DNA of 32,922 nucleotides from Clostridiales bacterium. GTDB lineage: Bacteria > Bacillota > Clostridia > Christensenellales > UBA3700. The notes below the pieces were generated by a model. It searched no databases, was not told the origin of the DNA, and saw only the letters and a program-made list of their open reading frames with translations. The number at the start of each line of letters is the position of its first letter. Position 1 is the first letter of the stretch. Where the stretch lies: NCBI GenBank assembly GCA_014799645.1, contig JAAVHQ010000001.1, forward strand, positions 30,009 to 62,930, written 5' to 3'. Shown one piece after another: positions 16,875 to 24,527 of this stretch. Both the position numbers and the translations under genes were made by a program.

Positions 16875-18884
16875 ATGCACATAAGTAAAATAAAAGCGAA
16901 TAACTTTAGAAATTTTTACAACCTAGAAATTGATTTGCATGATGGCTTGAATGTTATTGTAGGACCAAATAATGTGGGAAAAACAAATATTATGAGGATA
17001 ATTAGTTTTTTAGGTTCTGATCCCAATAGTGGCTCTAGCATTGAGGATTTTAATAAATATATATTGTTGCAAGAATTAGAAAGTATTAAAGAGAAGCCAC
17101 CTATCATTGAAATTGAATATACTATAGAACATGATTTGAATTTTGCGGAAGAGGATTCTGCGTTTTCAAAGTTATCAAACATTCTGGTTTTTGATCCAAT
17201 TACAGGAGGACTTGAATACAAAATCGGAGATGAATCAGCTCATTTAGTGGCAAAGGTAGAATTGCGATATGAATATGATTATAAAGAAATTGAAATTTAT
17301 AAGCAGGAAATGAGAAATGCAAATGAATTTAAGGATGTTTATAATGCGCTAAATAAATTGCAGCAAAATTTTAAATGGAATTTTTATAATGTAACATCCA
17401 AGGAGATAATCGATAAAAAATTTATAAATAATATATTTGAAATAGATACAATTGATGCGACAAGAACTATTGATAGATTAACTGATAATTCGAGAAAATA
17501 TATTAATGATAAAGTAAAAGATAAAAAAATAGATGTGTTTTCAATAAAGCAGAAAATTACTGAAACAATTCAAGGCGGATTAGGTGAGGTAAAGAAAGAA
17601 ATAGATAATGATATAAATGAAGATCAGAATCAAATAGGCATTACAAATGGTAAAAATAAATTCGTTTCCAACTTTTTCTTTGAGGGAGAATTGTCAGATT
17701 TTTTCAAATACGAACTAGAGGATGATACGTTTGGATTTTCTTTACCACTAGATCATAATGGGCTTGGATATAATAATTTGATCTATATGAGAAATTTATT
17801 AAAGCAAAAGAGCAAGAATGATTATAATATTATTCTTTTAGAGGAACCAGAAGCTCATTTGCATCCAAATATGCAATATAAATTATTAAAGTATATTGAG
17901 GACTTAAAGGAGCAGGAAACTGAAGAGACTAAAATTAAAAATCAAATTTTTATTACAACCCATTCTTCAAATATTACAGCTACGCTGAATACTAGTAGTA
18001 TTATTCTACTAACAATTGATAGAAGATGCAATCCTCCAATTACTAGATCAACAATTTTATCAAACAACTATAATTATGAAAAAGTAAAAACAAATTTTGA
18101 TGAGAATTTGGATAAAAAAGAAGAAAGAATCAAATTGTTGAAACGTGGTGAAGAACATATTTCTAAGTTTTTAGATGTAACAAGGAGTGATATTTTATTT
18201 TCTGATAAAATCATATTAGTCGAGGGAATTGCTGAGAAATTACTGCTTCCTAAATTTTTTAATACGCTTGTAAATGATCATATTTCTGTAATAGAGCTAG
18301 GAGGAATAAACTTTAATTATTTTTTACCACTAGTATTTAATACTAATAAAAAAATACTATGTATTACTGATAAAGATATAGAAATTATAAATGAGACAGA
18401 TGAAGGGCTAGAGCTTAACGTGGATGATTATAATAATAAGCGGCCGCAAATAGATGAAATGTTTTTGCATCTAGCAGATAAAGTAAAAGTTAATCAACAG
18501 ACGAAGTTTGGTTCTACTTTTGAGAAAGAAATCTTTATTGAGAATTATGATAATGGATTTGAACTATTATTAGGCCTTGTATTGCCAGCTGGATATAATG
18601 AGTTAATAAAACATAAGAGCCTAGTCTACTGGGATATTAACATTGATAAAGAAATTGCTAATGGTCGACAAAAGAAGTTCTTAAAAGATATGATTAATAA
18701 ATATATAAAACTATATGGACAAGTAAGCGATAAATCTTTAGTTGAGAAAATGTTCTTTACAAATTTATTTTATCATTATGTGAAAGACAAAAAGGGAAGT
18801 TTTGCTTTAGACTTGTTTAACAATGTCGATAGAATTAATATTCCAACATATATTAAGGAGGGAATAGAATGGTTGAATTCATAG
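16875..18884 (+). CDS. gajA: GajA-like OLD-family ATPase/TOPRIM nuclease (Gabija)
   Basis: A 669-residue OLD-family protein. The N-terminal ABC-type ATPase has Walker A GPNNVGKTN (about 30-38), a LPLDHNGLGYNNLIYMRNL signature region and Walker B NIILLEEPEAHLHP (about 316-329) followed by TTHSSN. The C-terminal TOPRIM domain has KIILVEGIAEKLLLP (about 445-459) and a KILCITDKDIE strand carrying acidic metal ligands. GajA is a sequence-specific DNA nickase held inactive by ATP until nucleotides are depleted. Pairing with an overlapping UvrD-like helicase identifies Gabija rather than a solitary OLD protein. It is somewhat longer than the commonly described GajA (about 580 residues). The ribosome binding site AGGAG precedes the ATG, 15 bases after pycTM. 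Confidence 0.85.
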   Translation: MHISKIKANNFRNFYNLEIDLHDGLNVIVGPNNVGKTNIMRIISFLGSDPNSGSSIEDFNKYILLQELESIKEKPPIIEIEYTIEHDLNFAEEDSAFSKLSNILVFDPITGGLEYKIGDESAHLVAKVELRYEYDYKEIEIYKQEMRNANEFKDVYNALNKLQQNFKWNFYNVTSKEIIDKKFINNIFEIDTIDATRTIDRLTDNSRKYINDKVKDKKIDVFSIKQKITETIQGGLGEVKKEIDNDINEDQNQIGITNGKNKFVSNFFFEGELSDFFKYELEDDTFGFSLPLDHNGLGYNNLIYMRNLLKQKSKNDYNIILLEEPEAHLHPNMQYKLLKYIEDLKEQETEETKIKNQIFITTHSSNITATLNTSSIILLTIDRRCNPPITRSTILSNNYNYEKVKTNFDENLDKKEERIKLLKRGEEHISKFLDVTRSDILFSDKIILVEGIAEKLLLPKFFNTLVNDHISVIELGGINFNYFLPLVFNTNKKILCITDKDIEIINETDEGLELNVDDYNNKRPQIDEMFLHLADKVKVNQQTKFGSTFEKEIFIENYDNGFELLLGLVLPAGYNELIKHKSLVYWDINIDKEIANGRQKKFLKDMINKYIKLYGQVSDKSLVEKMFFTNLFYHYVKDKKGSFALDLFNNVDRINIPTYIKEGIEWLNS

Positions 18885-20785
18885 AATCTTCTCAGTTAAT
18901 TGATATTTATAAAGACGACTTTAACTTTAAAGTGTATGCTGGTCCGGGTGCGGGAAAAACATATTTCTTAATTGAAAATATTAAAGACACAATTGAAAAT
19001 AGCCAGAAATTAAAATTAGATGCAAATAGAAAAATATTGTGCATCACGTACACGAACGTGGCTGTAAATGAGATTAAGAGTAGATTAGGTCAGTATAATA
19101 AAAATGTAGTTGTAAAAACAATACATTCATTTCTGTATGAATATGTTATCAAACCATATCAACAGCAATTGAAAATTTTAATAAATGAAACATTTAATAT
19201 TCATATAGATGATAAAGTTAGGATGTATCCAAGATTAGAGGGATTTGGTTTGTTGTCGAAACTGAAAGTTTCAGACTTTATCGGAGTTCTGCAAGAAAAA
19301 TATGAGCTCTTAGTTGCTAGTGAATTATCGAAAAAGAAAATTAGTGAATGCGTGTTAGATATTTCAAGTATTAATCATTACCCTTTTTGTGAAACAGATA
19401 TTCCGTCTATTAAGAGAATATTAGGTATGACTGATGCAGATTTATTAAAATTGAAAACTGCTTTATGGGAGCAAGAAGGAGTATTAGATTTTGATGAGAT
19501 ATTGTATTTTAGTTACATCCTTTTAAAAAGATATAAGTTTATTGGATATGATGTTCAGTATGTATTTCCATATATCTTAATGGATGAGTATCAAGATACT
19601 AATCCTATACAAAATAAGATACTACAATTACTGTGTAGCAAAAATGTTTCGGTTGGGGTGGTTGGTGATAAAGCTCAATCAATCTATGGATTCGTTAATT
19701 CTACTTATAAAGAGTTTGACGATTTCCATCCTAACATTAAAGATTTCAAAACATTTGTCATAGATGGTAATAGGCGCTCAAATCAGAATATAATTTATTT
19801 TTTAAACTATATCAGACAAGTAGATAAGACATTAAATGAACAGAAGTGCTTAATTAATAATAATTCATCAAAAGTTAAGTTCGTTTTATGTAAAGATAGA
19901 AATGCGGATTTGCTTAAAAAATTAGATGTAAAAGATATAAGGGTATTATGTAGAAGGTGGGCCGATGCGTTTGAGTATATAACCGATATAGAAGTTGAGC
20001 AGAGAAAATATCTAAAAGAGGTTCATGATTATTATAGATATGTTTTAGATAGAGATCTCACAAAAGATTTCGAAAATTCAAATATTAATTGGATTAATAA
20101 TGTCAATATCATAATTTCGATTTATAAAGCAATAAGATTGGGTAATTTTGCGAGTATTCTAAAAGAGTTGGCCAAGATATTTGATATAGATATACTTAAG
20201 TTAAATAATAGAAGCAAAGGGCAAGAATTTAAAGAAATTGTAAGATTCGTTAATTTGTTTAGGAAATTTAATGAGGATACTATTTATTACGACATAATAA
20301 ATAGTATCAATCAATTCATAGATCAGACTAGCTTGAAAGCGTTTGAGAAATTGGAACTAATATCTGATGATAATGAATTGTTCAGAGATGAATTCCATCC
20401 ATTTTTACATAGTTTAAACATTAGAACATTGAAAGTAATGTTTGATGACGTTTTTTCAGAAGATAGTAAATATGTTACCGTTCATAAAACAAAAGGAAAA
20501 GAATATGATAGTGTATTAGTAAATCTTACTCCTGTAAAAGATGAGTGGTTGTTAGGTGGAATTCTAAAAGTTTTAGAGAACCCAGTTTTATTTAATAGCG
20601 AATTTGATAATGTTATGGAATTTGCAAGAATTGCATACGTTGCATTTAGTAGAGCACGGAATAACTTGTTTATTCATTTAAAAAATACAAAGGCAGAGTT
20701 GGGTACATTGATAGCAAATCTACAAGACTATTGCTTCAAACATAATATAAAAGAAGCATTTTATGAAATCATCGATTTAAATTAA
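18869..20785 (+). CDS. gajB: GajB-like UvrD-family helicase (Gabija)
   Basis: A 638-residue superfamily 1 helicase. Motif I is AGPGAGKTYF (about 24-33), Ia is ILCITYTNVAVNEIKSR, motif II is ILMDEYQDTNPIQNK (about 235-249), motif III is VVGDKAQSIYGF, motif V is VHKTKGKEYDSVLVN and motif VI is AYVAFSRARNNLFIH near the C-terminus. It starts inside gajA (16-base overlap) with GGAGG twelve bases upstream of the ATG. In Gabija, GajB binds the GajA tetramer and is thought to sense DNA ends or hydrolyse nucleotides. It is longer than the roughly 500-residue reference GajB, the extra sequence lying in the central accessory region. It is the last gene of the co-directional defence array. Confidence 0.85.
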   Translation: MVEFIESSQLIDIYKDDFNFKVYAGPGAGKTYFLIENIKDTIENSQKLKLDANRKILCITYTNVAVNEIKSRLGQYNKNVVVKTIHSFLYEYVIKPYQQQLKILINETFNIHIDDKVRMYPRLEGFGLLSKLKVSDFIGVLQEKYELLVASELSKKKISECVLDISSINHYPFCETDIPSIKRILGMTDADLLKLKTALWEQEGVLDFDEILYFSYILLKRYKFIGYDVQYVFPYILMDEYQDTNPIQNKILQLLCSKNVSVGVVGDKAQSIYGFVNSTYKEFDDFHPNIKDFKTFVIDGNRRSNQNIIYFLNYIRQVDKTLNEQKCLINNNSSKVKFVLCKDRNADLLKKLDVKDIRVLCRRWADAFEYITDIEVEQRKYLKEVHDYYRYVLDRDLTKDFENSNINWINNVNIIISIYKAIRLGNFASILKELAKIFDIDILKLNNRSKGQEFKEIVRFVNLFRKFNEDTIYYDIINSINQFIDQTSLKAFEKLELISDDNELFRDEFHPFLHSLNIRTLKVMFDDVFSEDSKYVTVHKTKGKEYDSVLVNLTPVKDEWLLGGILKVLENPVLFNSEFDNVMEFARIAYVAFSRARNNLFIHLKNTKAELGTLIANLQDYCFKHNIKEAFYEIIDLN

Positions 20786-21600
20786 AGTCGTTTGGGTAAT
20801 TGATTTTCAAGTGTGAAGATGGCATGCAGTAAGATGTGTGTCATTTTCATATATTTTTGCAACATTGTGAAAAAATTTACAAAGATAGTCTTAACTTTTG
20901 GCTGATTATGGACTTTTATAGCATGGAATCGTTGGAATTTTCAAAAATGTCAAAAAACTTATTTAAAAATACCCTAACAAAATGCCGATTTTTCTCTAAT
21001 AAGTGGAAGGGATATTTTCAGTAGTAAAATATGTTGAGTAAAACTTTCATTTTAGACCGTCAAGTACCACCTAAATTTTCTCTAATAAGTGAGGGGATTA
21101 TGTTAACTAGAAAATTAAAACATTGTGAAAAAATTTTCAAAGTTAACCTTAACTTTTGGCTGTTTTGAACTTTTATAGTGGGGAAAAGTAAAATTTTTCA
21201 AAAATTGCAAAAAAGTTTTAAAAAAACAGGGTGAGAAAGTGCCGATTTTTCTCTAATAGGTGGGAGGTGTTTTAGATTGAGAAAAATTATCTAAAAATTT
21301 TGGAAAAAGACCGTGGACTAAGTGCCTGATTATCTCTAATAAGTGAAGGGCGAAATATAATGCTTTCAAAAAATGTTAAACGAATTTCATTTATGCACCC
21401 CGAAAAATCAACAGGAAGTGTCCATTAATAGTGAGGGACAAAGTAATTGGGTTAATTAGTGAATAAGGTATGTAGGGAAATAGATGAATAATGAACTAAT
21501 TGTACGTTCCTAAGATTTACCTAAAATGTCCATAAAAAAGAGACAGCAAAAGACCCCCAAAAAGAAGAAAATGAAGAGAATAGAGGAGGAGTGAAATGTA
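20786..21600 (+). repeat. Gene-free AT-rich region with a degenerate repeat array of about 85-bp period
   Basis: No credible gene. The 12-mer CTCTAATAAGTG (or one-base variants), followed by a GGGA-like purine run, occurs at 20994-21005, 21080-21091, 21251-21262 and 21334-21345. Weaker forms occur near 20913, 21170 and 21421. Start-to-start distances are about 81, 86, 90, 81, 83 and 87 bases. On a larger scale, 20861-21015 and 21120-21267 are imperfect direct copies of about 150 bp, both beginning ACATTGTGAAAAAATTT and both containing CTTAACTTTTGGCTG and TGCCGATTTTTCTCTAAT. Not a CRISPR array: repeats are too degenerate and the intervals are themselves repeated. Integrase accessory sites or relics of a duplicated element are possible. 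Confidence 0.7.
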
Positions 21601-21643
21601 GAATATATAAGGCTAAAATACCCCAAAAGGGAAGCAGGATAAG

Positions 21644-21729
21644 GAGTAGACTCAATTTGCCGTCACAAGACGATTTCGTCTACTCAAAAAACTACGGAAG
21701 CGGGATACCCGCCTTCGTTCTGGGAGAAC
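21644..21729 (+). promoter_or_regulatory. Hairpin-rich leader upstream of the excisionase gene
   Basis: GAGTAGAC (21644-21651) pairs with GTCTACTC (21678-21685), enclosing CGTC/GACG (21661-21664 with 21669-21672). A competing hairpin AGACGA/TCGTCT forms at 21668-21681. A GC-rich hairpin CGGG-ATA-CCCG (21701-21711) with flanking paired bases follows, then GTTCT-GGG-AGAAC (21717-21729) and a short A run. None ends in a clear T tract. The excisionase ribosome binding site GGAGG lies just beyond, before the ATG at 21761. A structured leader controlling excision genes is plausible, but no RNA family is recognised. Confidence 0.5.
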
Positions 21730-21760
21730 CAAAAAAGACATAAAAAATGGAGGAAAATAA

Positions 21761-21946
21761 ATGGAATTATTTAAAGACTATCCCGACGTTGTAAGTGTTG
21801 AACAAGTGTCGGAGATGTTGCACATTGGACAAGTGCTTGCATATAGACTTGTCCGCAGCGGTGAGATTAAATCACGCAAAGTAGGACGCAGATATATCAT
21901 CGCAAAGCGAAACGTAATCGAATTTATAAATGAGGAGGCAGCATAA
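21761..21946 (+). CDS. xis: Excisionase-type helix-turn-helix DNA-binding protein
   Basis: A 61-residue protein of the small excisionase/MerR-like HTH_17 family: VVSVEQVSEMLHIGQVLAYR forms the helix-turn-helix, followed by LVRSGEIKSRKVGRRYIIAK (the wing with its basic residues) and a short helix IEFINEEAA. Such proteins bend DNA at attachment sites and bias the partner integrase towards excision, or bind as small regulators. GGAGG precedes the ATG by about ten bases. Its final base overlaps the ATG of the integrase (TAATG), so the pair is co-translated, the normal arrangement in integrative elements of Bacillota. Confidence 0.8.
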   Translation: MELFKDYPDVVSVEQVSEMLHIGQVLAYRLVRSGEIKSRKVGRRYIIAKRNVIEFINEEAA

Positions 21947-23598
21947 TGACTGGGAGATTAGTAGTTAAGAATGGAAGATATTACGTAGTCATATCATATC
22001 AAGATTCACAAGGAAAGAATAAACAAAAATGGAAGGCAACGGGTTTGCCTGTGAAAAATAATAAGAGAATAGCCGAAGAGTTGATGCGTGATATTGTTGC
22101 GAACTTTGATCCGCAAGTAGAAGAACTTGTCAAGAAGAATGGTATGCGTAAGATTAAAATGCCTAAATCTCGAAAGCCGCAGACTATGTGGCAACCGCAA
22201 CCTACATACATGATGCAAGGACAACCTATGATGCAATCTGGTTATATGTATCAAGCGAGACAATATATGGGCGAAGATATGTTGTTTGGCGATTATCTAG
22301 CGCAGTGGATTGAGATGGCGAAAACTAATTTGCAGATTAGTACATATTCATCATACAAGGCCAAGATAAAACAAATTGCTCCGTATTTTAATGACAGAGG
22401 AATAACTTTGCAAAGCATAAGTCCGATGGACATACAAACATATTATGCATGGCTGATAGATAATGGCAAGAGTGTTCAGTCTTGTACGCACGCTCACGTT
22501 ATTATCCGTAGAGCGTTGGAGATTGCATATAGAACGGACAGAATCCCAGTGAATCCAGCGTCAAAAGTAGAGAAACCTAAAAGTCCGAAATATGAAGCGA
22601 AGTATTATGACTTAAAGCAGTTGAAAGTTTTGTTTGAAAAATTGAAAGGAGATAAGTATGAATTGATGTATAAGATGACTGCGTTCTACGGCTTGCGCCG
22701 CAGTGAGCTTTGCGGTATGAGATGGAGTTCAATAGACTTTGATAACAACAAACTTACGCTCAATTCATCAATAGTGCAAGCAAGTGTAAACAACAAAACG
22801 ATACTTGTAAAGAAGGACGTGATGAAAAATGCGGCAAGCAAGAGAACTATGCCGTTGATACCCGAAATAAAAGAAGCCTTGTTGAAATTAAAAGCAGAAC
22901 AAGACAAGAATAAGGCTGAGTTCGGCAAGTATTATAATCAAGAATATATTGACTATGTTTGGGTTGATGAGATAGGAATGATAGTAAATCCTAATACGCT
23001 CACTTGTCATTTCCAAAATTTCCTTACGCAGAACGAGTTGCCGAAAATAAGATTTCATGAACTTAGACACAGTTGCGCAAGTCTCTTGCTTGCGTGCGGT
23101 GTGAGTATGAAAGAAATCCAAGAGTGGTTAGGTCATTCGGCTATAAGTACAACGGCAGACATATATAGTCACTTGAACTATTCGTCGAAATTGAACGTAG
23201 CGAATACGCTTACCAATGCGTTCGGTGGTGAAATGATGGAGCCTGACGAACAAGACCAATATGAAACGAAAGCATTGCTGTCGAATCTATTTAGAGGTGC
23301 TGAACACGAACAAGCGCAAGGAAAAGTGCCTGTGCAATCACAGATACAAGTACAAGCCAAGCCAGAGTCCGTAGAGACGAATGTGGGCGAGATTAAACCT
23401 AACGTGAAGGAAATAGTCGATAAGGCTAGTAAAATGAATCAAGCCGAACTTTTAGAAGATGTAGACAATTCTATTGAAGAATATAAGAAAGCCAAAAAAG
23501 AAATGGCGAAACTCGGTTTTGATGATTATGACGAGTATCTTGATTATTTGGAATATATGGAAAGGAGGGCAGCAAGGAAAAAGGATTTAGAAATGTAA
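21946..23598 (+). CDS. int: Tyrosine recombinase (integrase) with an unusual Q/M-rich linker
   Basis: A 550-residue phage/ICE-type integrase. The N-terminal AP2-like arm-binding domain (about 1-50, GRYYVVISYQDSQGKNKQKW) is followed by a linker rich in Gln, Met, Pro and Tyr (about 68-106), a SAM-like core-binding domain (about 110-200) and the catalytic domain. Catalytic residues: Arg in YGLRRSELCGMRW (about 251), HELRHSCASLL (His and Arg, about 371-374), the GHS motif and the nucleophilic Tyr in ADIYSHLNY (about 405). About 130 residues follow the tyrosine, with a charged coiled-coil-like tail, longer than in most relatives. It probably mediated insertion of at least part of this island. The target site is not proven; the tRNA-Ser at 29104-29192 is a candidate. 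Confidence 0.9.
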   Translation: MTGRLVVKNGRYYVVISYQDSQGKNKQKWKATGLPVKNNKRIAEELMRDIVANFDPQVEELVKKNGMRKIKMPKSRKPQTMWQPQPTYMMQGQPMMQSGYMYQARQYMGEDMLFGDYLAQWIEMAKTNLQISTYSSYKAKIKQIAPYFNDRGITLQSISPMDIQTYYAWLIDNGKSVQSCTHAHVIIRRALEIAYRTDRIPVNPASKVEKPKSPKYEAKYYDLKQLKVLFEKLKGDKYELMYKMTAFYGLRRSELCGMRWSSIDFDNNKLTLNSSIVQASVNNKTILVKKDVMKNAASKRTMPLIPEIKEALLKLKAEQDKNKAEFGKYYNQEYIDYVWVDEIGMIVNPNTLTCHFQNFLTQNELPKIRFHELRHSCASLLLACGVSMKEIQEWLGHSAISTTADIYSHLNYSSKLNVANTLTNAFGGEMMEPDEQDQYETKALLSNLFRGAEHEQAQGKVPVQSQIQVQAKPESVETNVGEIKPNVKEIVDKASKMNQAELLEDVDNSIEEYKKAKKEMAKLGFDDYDEYLDYLEYMERRAARKKDLEM

Positions 23599-23674
23599 AT
23601 AATTTAGAAAAAGTAATTGCCCTTTCTTTTAGATTACTCTTGATATTTTTGTCAAGAGGTGCTAAAATAATCTT

Positions 23675-23868
23675 GCGACGTCAAATTAAATAAACCTTTT
23701 GTAATTCCCAGATTAATGGGAGTCCAGACTTTGTTTGCGTGAAAGGTAGGATGAAAATTGGTAGTAATACCTGTTCCGACCTGCTTTCCACGGAAAAAGG
23801 TTTATTTGGCGTCGCAACCAAAGGGACGGTATTCTACGGTGCCGTTCCGCAAGGGGCGGCATCTTTTT
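23675..23868 (+). ncRNA. Multi-helix structured RNA or regulatory leader of unknown family, ending in a terminator
   Basis: A long stem joins GCGACG plus the following bases to 23700 with the arm at 23794-23815: about 21 pairs with one U-G pair and a five-base bulge. Enclosed are a small hairpin at 704-723 of this kilobase (CCCA-GATTAA-TGGG), and a longer arm 23738-23750/23780-23792 capped by GGTA-GTAA-TACC (23760-23771, a GNRA loop). Downstream, TGCCGTTCC (23840-23848) pairs perfectly with GGGGCGGCA (23853-23861) over a GCAA loop, followed by TCTTTTT. An alternative pairing GGGACGG (23823-23829) with CCGTTCC would disrupt that terminator. Riboswitch-like leader, trans-acting RNA, or a MITE-like element with inverted ends are all possible. 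Confidence 0.55.
23840..23868 (+). terminator. Rho-independent terminator directly before the SLOG gene start
   Basis: Nine-pair stem (two of them G-T) with a GCAA tetraloop, then TCTTTTT at 23862-23868. The ATG of the next gene starts at 23869, immediately after the T run, and the AAGGGG ribosome-binding-like sequence (23851-23856) is inside the stem. It may end integrase transcription, act as an attenuator for the next gene, or both. Confidence 0.75.
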
Positions 23869-24378
23869 ATGTTAAAGTTAGTTAGATCGAAAAGTGTTTG
23901 TTTTACAGGTCATAGGAATCAGAAACTTATTTGGGGATTCAATGAGGGTGATGAGCGGTGCCTAAAAATGAAGGATAATTTGCGTATTGAAATCGAAAAA
24001 GCAATCAATAATGGATACGAAACTTTTTATAGTGGAATGGCACTTGGGTTTGATTTGATTTGTGTTGAAACGATATTAGAGTTAAAAAAGAAATATAATC
24101 ATATTAAGATTGTTGGGGTATTGCCTTGTAGGACGCAAGATATAAAGTGGCAAACGCAAGATAGAGAGCGTTATAGAAAGTTGTTGTGGCAATTAGATGC
24201 TGTTCGTTGTATTTATGATAACTATGTCGGAGCAGAGTGTATGCTTGAACGAAACAGGTTTATGGTAGATAATTCTTCTATGATGATGGCATTATATGGC
24301 GGGGCAGTAGGCGGAACGAAATCGACAATAGATTACGCTCGAAGTAAAGGATTGAAGATAACCATTATTGAGCCATAA
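23869..24378 (+). CDS. SLOG-superfamily (DUF1273/YpsA-like) protein
   Basis: A 169-residue protein of the SLOG/DUF1273 type: the N-terminal SVCFTGHRNQKL strand-loop, the GYETFYSGMALGFDLICVET segment (the G..... G.D nucleotide-binding region of the fold) and YGGAVGGTKSTIDYARSKG near the end. SLOG proteins bind nucleotide-derived ligands and appear in signalling and defence contexts; no reaction can be assigned. The start at 23869 gives the family's normal N-terminus; a TTG further upstream at 23758 would read through the RNA hairpins and is unlikely. The best ribosome binding site is AAGGGG twelve bases upstream, within the terminator stem, so expression may be controlled by that structure. 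Confidence 0.8.
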   Translation: MLKLVRSKSVCFTGHRNQKLIWGFNEGDERCLKMKDNLRIEIEKAINNGYETFYSGMALGFDLICVETILELKKKYNHIKIVGVLPCRTQDIKWQTQDRERYRKLLWQLDAVRCIYDNYVGAECMLERNRFMVDNSSMMMALYGGAVGGTKSTIDYARSKGLKITIIEP

Positions 24379-24469
24379 AACAAGACGAACTATAATAATT
24401 GGGGCAATTTAATTGCGTAAACTGTTTGCTAATCATGTCGAACTTATGTTTATATCTATCCGATAAATA

Positions 24470-24520
24470 TTGACAAAATATGGGTTATTAATTATAATTA
24501 TTTTGACAATAGAAAGGAGA
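24470..24520 (+). promoter_or_regulatory. Sigma-A-type promoter and ribosome binding site of the abiH-like gene
   Basis: TTGACA at 24470-24475 and TATAAT at 24493-24498, both perfect, with a 17-base spacer. AGGAGA at 24515-24520 precedes the ATG at 24528 by seven bases. The AbiH-family gene is therefore an independent transcription unit, unlike the long defence operon to the left. Confidence 0.85.
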
Positions 24521-24527
24521 AGAATTA

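Noticed and set aside
20836-21024. 62-residue open frame in the region after gajB
   Set aside because: It lies wholly in the degenerate AT-rich array, has no ribosome binding site, shows no domain, and its counterpart in the second copy of the repeat is not an open frame of the same content.
20900-21440. Possible CRISPR array
   Set aside because: Repeats are degenerate and about 85 bp apart, the intervals are themselves partly repeated, and no cas gene is present in the window.
23758-23868. N-terminal extension of the SLOG gene from a TTG at 23758
   Set aside because: It would translate the hairpins and terminator, has no ribosome binding site, and the family N-terminus fits the ATG at 23869.
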